From the NCBI RefSeq assembly GCF_900104595.1, contig NZ_FNVY01000003.1:1-64000 (forward strand): 64,000 nt of DNA, given 5' to 3'. Both the position numbers and the translations under genes were made by a program. The stretch comes from Enterococcus timonensis. GTDB taxonomy: Bacteria > Bacillota > Bacilli > Lactobacillales > Enterococcaceae. The notes beneath the pieces were generated by a model. The model ran no database searches. It was given only the letters and a program-made list of their open reading frames with translations, and was not told where the DNA came from. This document shows, piece after piece, positions 53,549 to 62,554 of the stretch; the first letter of the stretch is position 1, and every line of letters begins with the position of its first letter.

Positions 53549-54535
53549 TTAATTTTCTCGCCAGAGGATTTTTGTGGTGAGTTTTTTTAAGGTTTCTTTC
53601 GTGTTCATGGAATTATCTGGTAACTTTTCAATTGCTACTAGCGCATCTTTTGTATATTGTTCGGCTAGTGCTTGGGCTTTTTTGACGCCGTCAGCGGCGT
53701 GGACTAAGGCAAAAATTTCTTCGGCTTCCGCGTCGCTTAAGTTTTCTTTTTTGGCCAATAGAGGAGCTAGCTCTTCTTTTTTATTTTCTAACGCTAAAAG
53801 GAGTGGCAATGAATAAACGCCTTGTTTCACATCTTCTAAAACGGGTTTCCCGATTTTTTTGCTCGTTTGGCTGTAATCTAAAATATCGTCGATAATTTGA
53901 AAAGCAATCCCGATATTTAAACCAATTTTCCGCGCGTTATTGGCCATTTTTTGGCTACAGCCACTTTCATAAGCACCCACAAAACAACTCAAAGCAAACA
54001 GCTCAGCCGTTTTTCCAGTAATATTATCTAAGTAAGCAGCAACGCCGCCGGAATAATCGTAACGGAAATTCATTTGCCCCAGCTCGCCAATCAAAACTTT
54101 TTCCATGCTGACAGAATTCAGCTGAATACTTTTCAGAGAACTAGCGTATCCGGCCAAAAGTTTGAAACAGCAAATAAATAAATAATCGCCGGCGTAAACA
54201 GCCACATCGTTACCAAAAGTTGCCTGAATCGTTGGCAATCTCCGTCGTAATTCGGACATATCGATAATGTCATCGTGGATTAAAGTCGCCGTGTGCAGAA
54301 GCTCGATGGAAGCCGCCAAGGCGACAGCTTTTTTTGCCTCTTGATTCGGACCGAATTGAGCAAACAACAGTTGATAGGCCGGGCGCAATAATTTGCCGCC
54401 GGAATGAATCATATCAACGATCGCTTGTTTGACTGGCTTATTATTAATTTGAATACTTTTTTCCATTAAAGTTAAAGTTTGATTGAGGTCTTTTTGAATA
54501 GTGGGAAATTCTTGCCACATGGGATGAATTTTCAT
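53549..54535 (-). CDS. dmkB: Polyprenyl diphosphate synthase, EET locus (DmkB-like)
   Basis: Trans-prenyltransferase of 328 aa that makes the long isoprenoid tail for a demethylmenaquinone. The two Asp-rich motifs are present: DDIIDMSELRR (about 90) and DDILD (about 213). The start overlaps the end of eetB (ATGA). In Listeria the same gene order encodes flavin-based extracellular electron transfer, with DmkB supplying a dedicated quinone. A general heptaprenyl synthase is the alternative; the operon context favours DmkB. Confidence 0.85.
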   Translation of the reverse strand: MKIHPMWQEFPTIQKDLNQTLTLMEKSIQINNKPVKQAIVDMIHSGGKLLRPAYQLLFAQFGPNQEAKKAVALAASIELLHTATLIHDDIIDMSELRRRLPTIQATFGNDVAVYAGDYLFICCFKLLAGYASSLKSIQLNSVSMEKVLIGELGQMNFRYDYSGGVAAYLDNITGKTAELFALSCFVGAYESGCSQKMANNARKIGLNIGIAFQIIDDILDYSQTSKKIGKPVLEDVKQGVYSLPLLLALENKKEELAPLLAKKENLSDAEAEEIFALVHAADGVKKAQALAEQYTKDALVAIEKLPDNSMNTKETLKKLTTKILWREN

Positions 54536-55107
54536 GAGCGCTCCTTTGACTGACGAAATCTTTTACTTATTTTTTGTGATTGTTCATAATTTATTTGGAA
54601 TTTTTTTAAAGTGTCGACGTGTTCGAGTAAATAATTGGCGGAAATTCCTAGCGCAAAGCCGGCCAAAATTCCGATCAAACTTAAGACGGGCAAATAGAGC
54701 ATCACCGACCAAGATCCGGCGATTAAACTCGCCACGACTAGTTGCCCCACATTGTGCAAAAATCCACCGGTAGCGGAAATTCCGATAATTGAAACGCGTT
54801 TTGGCCCAAATGATTTTACTAACAACATGCCGAAGTAACTTAAAACCGATCCGGCTAAACTATAAAAGAAGGTGGACATGGTGCCGCCTAACAAAGTGGT
54901 TAAAAATAACCGCAACATGACCAATAAAAAACTGTCGGATTTTTTCATAGTAAAAATGGCGATAATCGTAATTAAATTGGCTAGCCCTAATTTGGCACCA
55001 GGAGCAATGGCAAAAGGAAAGGGAATCATATTTTCCAAGAGGCCAATAATCACACCTTGGGCCACCAGCAAGGAAATGTACATATTTTTTCTCAGTTTAT
55101 TATCCAT
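54532..55107 (-). CDS. eetB: Gx transporter family membrane protein, EetB-like
   Basis: A 191-aa membrane protein with about five helices, belonging to the Gx (heptaprenyl diphosphate synthase component I-like) family. The motif IPFPFAIAPGAKLGLANLIT is typical. It lies between eetA (10 bp upstream) and dmkB (overlapping). In Listeria EetB is needed for electron export; the mechanism is not settled. Confidence 0.85.
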   Translation of the reverse strand: MDNKLRKNMYISLLVAQGVIIGLLENMIPFPFAIAPGAKLGLANLITIIAIFTMKKSDSFLLVMLRLFLTTLLGGTMSTFFYSLAGSVLSYFGMLLVKSFGPKRVSIIGISATGGFLHNVGQLVVASLIAGSWSVMLYLPVLSLIGILAGFALGISANYLLEHVDTLKKFQINYEQSQKISKRFRQSKERS

Positions 55108-55116
55108 AGTTGTCCG

Positions 55117-55545
55117 TTAATAAATAACGTTGCCCTCCTGATTCCCATCAGAAGCCACCACTTCAATAAGTAATTTGTGGGGGAGACAGACGATGGTTTC
55201 GCGCGCTTTTTTTATGGCGCCGCGCTGGACGCAAACTTGATCACCACAGTTGGCTTCCACGATGCGAATTTCATCTCCATCGACTTCAATTAAATTATAG
55301 TCGCCGTCTGCATCGGTGTAGCGATATGTATATTTTTTTGTGCCGGCTTCAAGAGGAAATGTATTAATTTCTTTTCCGTCCACCGTCAAAACTGCTTCAT
55401 AAGTGACAACCGTTCCCGGCTCTTGTTCCACTTGTTGCCAAGAAAAAATCACAATCGGTAAAAACGATAGCAAAATTAAAACAACAATAATTACGCCATC
55501 CAAAAATTTGAAGTGGCTATTTTTTATTAAATTTTTCAGTTGCAA
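55117..55545 (-). CDS. eetA: NusG domain II protein, EetA-like
   Basis: A 142-aa protein with one N-terminal membrane anchor (about 17-35) and an extracellular NusG-II-type domain. The conserved CGDQVC and VCLPHKLLIEV segments are visible. The TTG start at 55545 has GAGGTGG upstream. Partner of EetB in the extracellular electron transfer locus. Confidence 0.85.
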   Translation of the reverse strand: MQLKNLIKNSHFKFLDGVIIVVLILLSFLPIVIFSWQQVEQEPGTVVTYEAVLTVDGKEINTFPLEAGTKKYTYRYTDADGDYNLIEVDGDEIRIVEANCGDQVCVQRGAIKKARETIVCLPHKLLIEVVASDGNQEGNVIY

Positions 55546-55589
55546 TCGGCCACCTCTTTTCTGCTTTACTATACCATATTTTAATTAAA

Positions 55590-55630
55590 AACAGCCTGAA
55601 AAAATCGCAAACCGATTTTTTTCAGGCTAG
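55590..55630. terminator. Hairpin between ndh2 and eetA
   Basis: AGCCTGAAAAAATCG/CGATTTTTTTCAGGCT hairpin, usable in both directions. It lies upstream of the eetA ribosome site; a weak TATAGT between them suggests eetA-eetB-dmkB has its own promoter. The 363-bp gap 55546-55908 otherwise holds two repeat elements. Confidence 0.7.
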
Positions 55631-55680
55631 ATTTTAAATAATTCTCTGCGTTGTACGCAGTAAAGATGTTTTTTTTGCTC

Positions 55681-55788
55681 GGTATCTTTAGGGCAGCGGT
55701 TAGGAAAATAGATAAAACTTCCGGCGAATGTTCCATTCGTCCTCGGTTTTCCTAATTTTCTACACCACTGAGCGCCCTAAAGATAACC
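55681..55788 (-). repeat. Imperfect inverted repeat family, copy 11 (distal)
   Basis: Outer arms GGTATCTTTAGGGC and GCCCTAAAGATAACC are perfectly complementary over 11 bp although the sequence differs from all other copies. Confidence 0.85.
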
Positions 55789-55794
55789 TTTTTC

Positions 55795-55907
55795 GGTATC
55801 TTGCTCGCAACGACTAGGAGAATAGATGAAATGATTTTCAAATCCAAAATCGGGATTTAAAAACATTTCCCTAATTCTCTACGTCGTTAACCGCTCGTAA
55901 GATGACC
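55795..55907 (-). repeat. Imperfect inverted repeat family, copy 10 (adjacent to ndh2)
   Basis: One base from the ndh2 stop codon. Inner block AACGAC pairs with GTCGTT where others have AATGGC/GCCATT. Confidence 0.85.
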
Positions 55908-55908
55908 T

Positions 55909-57900
55909 TTATTTATAAAGACTTTTTTCTTTTCCGTACCACCACTTGCCGAGGGTGCGTTGTAAGAATGGAACGACCCAGCGATCGAGTCCGATTGCGC
56001 GGCCGGAGCCGTTCATTAAGGCAAACGCGGCGAAGACAAACCAGATGTTAACCCAGTAGAACATACCGGACATAACAAAGGCAATGACTAAGACAATCGT
56101 TGTAGCACTACTTAACCAAGTGAAAAGACCAGCGATTAATGCTAGTGCAATTAATATTTCAACAATGGTCATGAATTTTTGGAAGAACATAGCGACATCG
56201 TTATTAGGCATCATCCATTGCATCATTTTAGTAAACCAACCTGGAGATTTTGCAACGACGACTTGTGGTTCTTCGCCGTAAGCATAACTCAAACCAAATT
56301 TGGCAGCATGGACAACAGCTTCACCAGCGCTTGAACTTGTTGTAGTAGCAGCACCGGAAGCAGCAGAAGCAACATCGACAGTTGAAGCAACAGTTGAAGC
56401 GGCCGTTGATGCACCGGAAGCAACATCAGCACCAGAACTTGCGGTAGTTGCCGCAGCGTCTGCAGCGTAACCCCATGTCCAAGGGAAAACAGAATTACCG
56501 GTAAACCAAGAACCTTCACCAAACCAAGTAGATGGTTTCAAAACTTCGCCATTACCGATAACTTTTTTACCAGCTTCGACTAACCAAACTAAACCATAGA
56601 AAATCCGCAGAGGTACACTCCACAAAACATTGCCGTAACGTGAAGAATGTCCACGAGCAACATTACGATCATCTTTAATATGGAAGAATTCGTGCATCAT
56701 ATATTGGAACATGTAATAACCTGAGCGAATATCGAAGAAATATTTCAAGTTGACAATATGTTTCATAATCATGGCTAAGAAACCAGATAAATGAATTTTA
56801 TCAAATAAATTCGCTACGCCCCATTTAGAACCAATGGAGACCATGAAACCTTGGTAATTGGATTTAAATGGATGTTTTTCAGTATTTTTAATGTCGGCCA
56901 CAATTGAGCCGGCCGCAGCGTGGGCTGTTTGTTCAGCTGCTTGGACGATTTGTGGTGTTGGCGTATTTTCAAATTCTTCAAAATACACTTGGTCGCCCAC
57001 TACATAAATATTTTTATCTTCGTAACCTTTTGCTTGCATAAATTCGTTAGCTACTAAACGATTGCCGCGGGCTGATTCTAAACCGAAGTCAGCAGCATCG
57101 GAGTTGGCTTTCACACCAGCTGTCCAAATCAATGTGTTAGTAGGAATCTTTTTCCCGCCTTTTAAGACGATGAATTCTTTATCTACTTCAACAATTGGTG
57201 AAGACAAAATAAGTTCAACATTTTTAGAAGCTAAGAAACGTTCTGCTTTAGCAGCATCGCTTCTAGTCAACATATTTAAAATAGTTGGCAAAGCTTCAAC
57301 AACCATTAATGAGAAATCTTTTTCGTCTAATTTATAATCTTTGGCAAGACGAGCTTTCCAGTCGATTAATTCGCCAATCATTTCAATTCCGGTAAAACCA
57401 GAACCACAGACAACGAAAGTCAACATTTGGCGACGAAGTTTTTCGTCAGGTTCCAAAGCCGCTTGTTCAACGGTATTTAAAATATGTTCCCGCAAACGAA
57501 CAGCATCATCAAAACTCCATAATGTAAAGCCATTTTCTTTAACACCTGGTGTGCCAAAGTCATTAGGTTCGCCACCCATCCCTAAAATCAGATGGTCAAA
57601 TTCATAGCTGCCTAATTTTGTTTGGACAACTTTTTTATTTTTATCAATGCTAACTACCGTGTCGGTAATCAATTTGACATTTTTACGGCGACAGAATAAA
57701 CGTTGTAAATCATATTGAATCGCAGTGGGTTCTACTCGTCCGCCAGCTACTTCATGTAGCTCGGTCATCATAGTATGGTAGGAATGACGATCAATTAAAG
57801 TGATTTCTACGTCTTCTTTTTTCAATTTTTTTGAAAGAAGTTTAGTGGCAGAAACACCAGCATAACCAGCTCCTACTACGACAATTTTTTGCTTAGCCAT
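55909..57900 (-). CDS. ndh2: Type II NADH dehydrogenase with C-terminal membrane domain, Ndh2 of EET
   Basis: Flavoprotein that passes electrons from NADH to a quinone at the membrane; 663 aa. The N-terminal FAD motif VVGAGYAGVSATKLL and a second dinucleotide motif (VCGSGFTGIEMIGEL) are followed by the NDH-2 C-terminal region. A linker of about 60 residues made almost only of A, S, T, V and G comes next, then a DoxX-like domain with about four helices. Plain NDH-2 is about 400 aa; the extra domain is a mark of the EET form. The ATG at 57900 (MAKQKIVVVGAG) is used. The ribosome site GAGGAG is unusually far (13 nt). Confidence 0.92.
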   Translation of the reverse strand: MAKQKIVVVGAGYAGVSATKLLSKKLKKEDVEITLIDRHSYHTMMTELHEVAGGRVEPTAIQYDLQRLFCRRKNVKLITDTVVSIDKNKKVVQTKLGSYEFDHLILGMGGEPNDFGTPGVKENGFTLWSFDDAVRLREHILNTVEQAALEPDEKLRRQMLTFVVCGSGFTGIEMIGELIDWKARLAKDYKLDEKDFSLMVVEALPTILNMLTRSDAAKAERFLASKNVELILSSPIVEVDKEFIVLKGGKKIPTNTLIWTAGVKANSDAADFGLESARGNRLVANEFMQAKGYEDKNIYVVGDQVYFEEFENTPTPQIVQAAEQTAHAAAGSIVADIKNTEKHPFKSNYQGFMVSIGSKWGVANLFDKIHLSGFLAMIMKHIVNLKYFFDIRSGYYMFQYMMHEFFHIKDDRNVARGHSSRYGNVLWSVPLRIFYGLVWLVEAGKKVIGNGEVLKPSTWFGEGSWFTGNSVFPWTWGYAADAAATTASSGADVASGASTAASTVASTVDVASAASGAATTTSSSAGEAVVHAAKFGLSYAYGEEPQVVVAKSPGWFTKMMQWMMPNNDVAMFFQKFMTIVEILIALALIAGLFTWLSSATTIVLVIAFVMSGMFYWVNIWFVFAAFALMNGSGRAIGLDRWVVPFLQRTLGKWWYGKEKSLYK

Positions 57901-57957
57901 AGTCTTTATCTCGCTCCTCAGTATATTAAGTATGATAATAAGTACACAATCTTCTAT

Positions 57958-57986
57958 ATTATAATGAAGAAACGTCATTTTGTCTA
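57958..57986 (-). promoter_or_regulatory. ndh2 promoter
   Basis: On the minus strand: TAGACA (57981-57986), 17-bp spacer, TATAAT (57958-57963). Confidence 0.65.
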
Positions 57987-58075
57987 ATATTTTTGCACAT
58001 TTTCAGGAATTTTTTTCACAGAGTTGCTCTAGACCAAAATTTTTTGAAAAAATGCGCACTATATTAAAAAAAGTG

Positions 58076-58104
58076 TTGACATTATATTCAATTTAACTTA
58101 AATT
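58076..58104 (+). promoter_or_regulatory. pplA promoter
   Basis: TTGACA (58076-58081), 17-bp spacer, TAAATT (58099-58104). Divergent from the ndh2 promoter with about 90 bp between them. Confidence 0.7.
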
Positions 58105-58156
58105 AGTAGTGAGGGTTTGTGAAAACTTCAACAAAAAAAGAAAAGGGGATTTAAAA

Positions 58157-59113
58157 ATGAAAGCAAAAAAATTAATAGCAAGTTTATCCATCTTAACGTT
58201 TTCAGCTCTAGTTTTAGGAGCTTGTGGCGCTGACAACAACGATGGAGATTCCGCATCATCTGCTTCAACGGAAGCGTCCACAACGGAAGTAAGTTCTGCA
58301 CAAAGTTCCACAAAAGAGTCCGAAGCAGCCGTTGCTGAAAAAACAGCTGGCGCTGATTTACAAGATGGTACTTATACTTTAGAAGAAAAAAATGAAAGCA
58401 ATGGCTATCGCACAGTATTTTCTATTACTGTAAAAGACGGCGCAATTTCCGAATCTAATTTTGATGCAGTCAATGCTGACGGCAAATCAAAAGCTGAAGA
58501 TACTGAATACGAAACAAACATGAAAGCAAAATCTGGCGTCGGCCCTGCTGAATTTATCCCAGAATTGAACGAATCTTTAGTTGCAGCACAAAGCGCTTCT
58601 GGCGTGGAAGTTGTTTCCGGAGCGACTCATACTTCTGAATCTTTCCAAAACTATGCACAACAATTAATTCAAGCAGCTCAAGCTGGCAACACGGAAACAA
58701 TTGAAATCGACAATGGCGCTGAATTAAAAGACGGCACTTATTCATTAGTTGAAAAAAATGATTCCAATGGTTACCACGTTGACTTTTCAATCGTTGTAGC
58801 TGGCGGCAAAGTAACTGAATCTAAATATGATAATTTTTCAGCTGACGGCAAATCAAAACAAGACGACACAGAATACGAAGCAAACATGACAGCAAAATCT
58901 GGCGTTGGACCTGCTGAATTTATTCCTCAATTAAATGAAAACTTATTAGCAGCAATGTCTGGCGAAGAACCATCTGTTGCCAATACCGAAGTTGTTACCG
59001 GCGCTACTCACAGCTCCCACAGCTTCATCATTTACGCACAACAATTGATCAACGCCGCTGAAAAAGGCGACACAACAGCGATCGAAGTAGACAACATCAT
59101 CATGGCCAAATAA
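58157..59113 (+). CDS. pplA: Flavinylated extracellular electron-carrier lipoprotein PplA
   Basis: A 318-aa lipoprotein with lipobox LGAC, an S/T/E/A-rich linker and two FMN-binding domains of about 105 aa that are clear tandem copies. Each has DGTY(T/S)L, a KSGVGPAEFIP stretch and the flavinylation motif EVV(S/T)GATH, where FMN is attached to the Thr. The lipoprotein signal peptide of PplA in Listeria also yields a pheromone. It shuttles electrons to extracellular acceptors. ATG 58157 has AAAAGGGG upstream. Confidence 0.93.
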   Translation: MKAKKLIASLSILTFSALVLGACGADNNDGDSASSASTEASTTEVSSAQSSTKESEAAVAEKTAGADLQDGTYTLEEKNESNGYRTVFSITVKDGAISESNFDAVNADGKSKAEDTEYETNMKAKSGVGPAEFIPELNESLVAAQSASGVEVVSGATHTSESFQNYAQQLIQAAQAGNTETIEIDNGAELKDGTYSLVEKNDSNGYHVDFSIVVAGGKVTESKYDNFSADGKSKQDDTEYEANMTAKSGVGPAEFIPQLNENLLAAMSGEEPSVANTEVVTGATHSSHSFIIYAQQLINAAEKGDTTAIEVDNIIMAK

Positions 59114-59222
59114 GGATGTCGAAAAGCCGGTTTGCACTTTAGAAATTTAGAAAAATGGAGTAAGTCAGCTTGCTGACTGAAGGCATTTTATCTAATTTCC
59201 TAAGTGCAGGCTTTAAGACACC
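59114..59222 (+). repeat. Imperfect inverted repeat family, copy 12
   Basis: Starts directly at the base after the pplA stop codon. Arms GGATGTCGAAAAGCC and GGCTTTAAGACACC, with inner blocks TGCACTT and AAGTGCA complementary and different from other copies. Confidence 0.85.
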
Positions 59223-59253
59223 GCTCATCAAATTACCAAAAGTCTAAAAAGAA

Positions 59254-59295
59254 TCAAAGCTTGCTGGCTTTTGTCAGCGAGCTTTATTTTTTTTA
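59254..59295 (+). terminator. pplA terminator
   Basis: AAAGCTTGCTG/CAGCGAGCTTT hairpin followed by T. Confidence 0.75.
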
Positions 59296-59342
59296 ATAGG
59301 TAATCTTTTTTGGAAAAAAATAATTAGAAAAACTTTTTTCAG

Positions 59343-59370
59343 TTGTCTTTTGCCCAAAACATGCTAAAGT
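59343..59370 (+). promoter_or_regulatory. fmnB-dmkA promoter
   Basis: TTGTCT (59343-59348), 16-bp spacer, TAAAGT (59365-59370). Confidence 0.5.
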
Positions 59371-59415
59371 AAGAGAGTGAAAAATTTTACATATCATTTT
59401 GAAAAGAGGGAACGC

Positions 59416-60534
59416 GTGAAAATTTCCAAAAAAATATTGGCAGGAGCTGCTTTACTAAGTCTTAGTGTTTTGTTGCTTGCTTCATGCACTTCGCAATCCG
59501 GCACGGACCAGACAAATGAAAGCACCACAACAAGCCAAAAAATAAATACTAAAGCTTATGAGGATCAACAATTTTTATTAGGAACCTATGTCGACATTCG
59601 TATTTTTGATAATGGGAAAGAGTCCGTTTTAGAAGATGCTTTTGCCCGCGTTAAAGAATTGGGCGATAAAATTACCGTGAATCAAGAAGGTAGTGAAGTA
59701 GACGCGGTGAATGCTAACGCCGGCGTTGCGCCAGTGAAAGTGAGCGACGATGTTTATCGTTTGGCTAAAGAAGCGCTGAAATATTCCGAGGACTCTAACG
59801 GCGGTTTTGATATGGCCATTGGACCGATCACTGCCATGTGGCACATTGGTTTTGATGACGCTAGAAAACCTAGTCAAGAAGAAATCGATGCCGCCCTCAC
59901 ACTGGTAGATTACACGAAGGTTCAATTTGACGACGAGGCACAAACAATTTATTTGACGGAAAAAGGAATGGCGCTGGATTTCGGGGCGATTGCTAAAGGT
60001 TTTATTACCGATGAAGTGGTAGAAGTCTTGAAAAATTCCGGTGTCACTTGTGCGATTGTCGATTTGGGAGGCAATGTTTACGTCTTGGGAAATTCTTCTC
60101 GCTCAACGGCCGAAGAAAAAATCGACTGGACAGTTGGTATTCAAGATCCCAATCAAGCCCGCAATGTGATTTTAGGACAATTGCCTGAATCGAATAAAAG
60201 TTTGGTGACTTCTGGAATTTATGAACGGTATTTAAAAGTCGATGGCAAAACGTATCACCACTTGTTCGATCCAAAAACAGGTTATCCATTTGATAATGAT
60301 ATTGCCGGAGTGACGATTGTGACGGAAAAATCTGTTGACGGCGACGGCTTGTCCACTGCAGTATTTTCCATGGGTGTGAAAAATGGCTTAGCTTATGTGG
60401 AAACGTTGGACGATGTCGATGCGATTTTTGTGACGACGGAAGGAAAAGTTTTTGTCACTAGCGGGATTGAAGAAACATTTACTTTATCTGAAGAATCCGG
60501 GTACACAATGGGGGAGACCGGCGATCTTCAGTAA
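59416..60534 (+). CDS. fmnB: FMN transferase, ApbE family (FmnB-like lipoprotein)
   Basis: Extracytoplasmic flavin transferase that links FMN from FAD to Thr in PplA; 372 aa. Lipoprotein signal with lipobox LASC, then an ApbE domain. Motifs: DFGAIAKGFITDE, DLGGNVYV, and HHLFDPKTGYPFDN. The start is GTG 59416 with AGAGGGA upstream. Its substrate PplA is encoded next door. Confidence 0.93.
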   Translation: MKISKKILAGAALLSLSVLLLASCTSQSGTDQTNESTTTSQKINTKAYEDQQFLLGTYVDIRIFDNGKESVLEDAFARVKELGDKITVNQEGSEVDAVNANAGVAPVKVSDDVYRLAKEALKYSEDSNGGFDMAIGPITAMWHIGFDDARKPSQEEIDAALTLVDYTKVQFDDEAQTIYLTEKGMALDFGAIAKGFITDEVVEVLKNSGVTCAIVDLGGNVYVLGNSSRSTAEEKIDWTVGIQDPNQARNVILGQLPESNKSLVTSGIYERYLKVDGKTYHHLFDPKTGYPFDNDIAGVTIVTEKSVDGDGLSTAVFSMGVKNGLAYVETLDDVDAIFVTTEGKVFVTSGIEETFTLSEESGYTMGETGDLQ

Positions 60535-60580
60535 ATTTTCCGTAAACAAATGGGCGAAGTGAAAGTGGAGGAGTGGTGGA

Positions 60581-61528
60581 ATGACGGTAAAAAGTTTTTT
60601 GAAATTAGTTGAAATTCAAACGAAAATGGCTAGTGTATTTCCATTTTTTATGGCGCTGTTTTTTTCTTGGAGTTATTTTGAAACGGTGAACTGGGGTTAC
60701 ATGGCGCTGTTTTTTGCGGCGATGCTGCTTTTTGATATGGCCACCACCACGATAAATAATTATCAAGATTTTATGAAAGCCAAAGATGAGCATTATAAAT
60801 ATGAAGAAAATATTTTAGGAACAGCGCAAATTCAACCGAGTCTCGTGAGAAAAATTATTCTCGGTATGACGGCTGCCGCCTTTTTAATTGGTCTTTTTCT
60901 TGTTTGGCAAACGGGATGGCTGTTGCTTTTCATGGGCGCGGCGTGTTGTTTTATCGGTATTTTTTACACATCCGGCCCGATTCCTTTGTCGCGGATGCCG
61001 CTAGGGGAAGTGTTCTCCGGCGTGACGATGGGCGTGGGGATTCCGGCGATGGTGATTTATCTGAATACTTTTCAAGATAAAATTTTTTTCTTAGATTTAT
61101 CAAACAATCAGTTCGCTTTAACGGGAACCATCAGCGGGGCGGTGGCGATTGTCTGGGCCTCTTTACCACTAGTTTTCACCATTGCCAATATTATGCTGGC
61201 TAATAATTTGCGGGATTTGGATACGGATATTGTCAATCATCGGTTTACTTTAGTCTTTTATATCGGGCGCAAAAATGGCACGACTTTATTTGAAATGATG
61301 CAACTAGCTTGTTTTGCCGTTTTACTTATCGGGTTTTTCTTTGGCGTGTATCAATGGCCGATTTTACTAGTCTTTTTGACCTTGCCAAAAGTCTGGAGCA
61401 CGTTGAAAAAACATCGGAAAGAAGTGCCGGCACCAATTAGTTTTAAACGCTCGATGGAAAATTTCATTTTATTTAACGGGGCGTACGTATTGGCACTAGT
61501 TCTAACCGTTGTTTTGCAACAATTTTAA
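60581..61528 (+). CDS. dmkA: UbiA-family prenyltransferase, DmkA-like
   Basis: A 315-aa membrane prenyltransferase (eight or nine helices) that joins the polyprenyl tail to dihydroxynaphthoate, giving demethylmenaquinone. The Asp-rich motifs are NNYQDFMKAKDE (about 66) and NNLRDLDTD (about 205). GGAGGAG precedes the ATG. With dmkB it provides the EET-dedicated quinone pool. MenA of respiration is a possible second role. Confidence 0.9.
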   Translation: MTVKSFLKLVEIQTKMASVFPFFMALFFSWSYFETVNWGYMALFFAAMLLFDMATTTINNYQDFMKAKDEHYKYEENILGTAQIQPSLVRKIILGMTAAAFLIGLFLVWQTGWLLLFMGAACCFIGIFYTSGPIPLSRMPLGEVFSGVTMGVGIPAMVIYLNTFQDKIFFLDLSNNQFALTGTISGAVAIVWASLPLVFTIANIMLANNLRDLDTDIVNHRFTLVFYIGRKNGTTLFEMMQLACFAVLLIGFFFGVYQWPILLVFLTLPKVWSTLKKHRKEVPAPISFKRSMENFILFNGAYVLALVLTVVLQQF

Positions 61529-61535
61529 AAAATAA

Positions 61536-61582
61536 AAAGCTTCGCCACTCAGTTTAGACTGAAAGTGGCGAAGCTTTTTTTT
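61536..61582. terminator. Bidirectional terminator after dmkA
   Basis: Perfect AAAAGCTTCGCCACT stem with an inner CAGT/ACTG extension and T8. It serves both dmkA and the convergent channel gene. Confidence 0.9.
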
Positions 61583-62153
61583 AAAATAAATTTTCCGTGT
61601 GGCGATCAGGAATTAGCCAAAGAAGTAAAATCAAAACAATGACGACAAAAATTAGCAACGGATTAATCAAAAATCCTAGCAAAATTCCAAAGAGCATCCC
61701 GAAAATCGACAAATACATTTTTTGCAAATCTTTTTTATAATTTTGAAAACTTTCTTCATTTTGATGAGCGGAACTTAAGGCTTTATACAGCGTGTAGTAG
61801 GCGACATTTGCCAGGAAGAAAACAGCGCCATAAGTGACTTGCGGCACCAAATTCAAAAAATGATCACTCACCCAAGCCGTAGCAAAAGGAAAAAGACTCA
61901 AAGAAAAAATGAAAAAATTGTTGGCCCACAGCACGCGCCCGTTGACCTTGGTGACCAAGTGAAACAGGTGATGATGACTATTCCAATAAATAGCTAGAAA
62001 AACAAAACTCACCACATAAATCACAAACTTGTGACTCACCGCCAACAAATCTTTAAACTCGGCTCCAGCTGGCTGATGAATTTCCAAAACTAGCAGCGTC
62101 ATAATAATGGCAATCACCGCATCAGTAAAAGCTTCCACCCGACTCTTCGGCAT
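61581..62153 (-). CDS. TMEM175 (DUF1211) family channel-like protein
   Basis: A 190-aa membrane protein with six hydrophobic segments. The N-terminal RVEAFTDAVIAIIMTLLVLE corresponds to the conserved filter helix (RxxxFSD) of bacterial TMEM175 potassium channels, here with Thr for Ser. The ATG at 62153 has AGAAGGG upstream. Monocistronic. Confidence 0.8.
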   Translation of the reverse strand: MPKSRVEAFTDAVIAIIMTLLVLEIHQPAGAEFKDLLAVSHKFVIYVVSFVFLAIYWNSHHHLFHLVTKVNGRVLWANNFFIFSLSLFPFATAWVSDHFLNLVPQVTYGAVFFLANVAYYTLYKALSSAHQNEESFQNYKKDLQKMYLSIFGMLFGILLGFLINPLLIFVVIVLILLLWLIPDRHTENLF

Positions 62154-62319
62154 AAAAGCCCTTCTTTCTAAAAGAAATGTAACGGAAATTTTTATCAAAC
62201 GCAAGTTATTTCTTCCGGGGCTAAAGTCTGAGAAAATATCGGGCGCGAGTTAGAGGACAAGACTATGAAATTCTCGTAAACTGTAAGAGTAGAAAAAAAC
62301 AAGTGTGGAGGAAATAAAA

Positions 62320-62496
62320 ATGCGTGATATCGGAATGAAAATTTTAATAGTTATTGGAGCTTTTGTCGTCTTAGGTTTTGTCTTTCATATAATTGGTGGG
62401 ATTTTGTGGTTTGCCATGAAATTTATTTTGCCACTGGCTTTAATTATTATCGCCGCTAAAATTATCAGCGATTTTGTAAGTACGCGCCGCCGCTAG
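62320..62496 (+). CDS. Small hypothetical membrane protein
   Basis: A 58-aa protein, mostly hydrophobic (two helices, about 4-24 and 27-48), ending in a basic TRRR. GTGGAGGAA precedes the ATG at 62320. Own terminator. Function unknown. Confidence 0.65.
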   Translation: MRDIGMKILIVIGAFVVLGFVFHIIGGILWFAMKFILPLALIIIAAKIISDFVSTRRR

Positions 62497-62518
62497 AAAA
62501 AAATAAATACGGATAAAC

Positions 62519-62554
62519 ATTCGCGCTAAGGACATCTTAGTGCGAATTTTTTTT
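62519..62554 (+). terminator. Terminator of the 58-aa protein gene
   Basis: TTCGCGCTAAG/CTTAGTGCGAA stem with T8. Confidence 0.85.
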
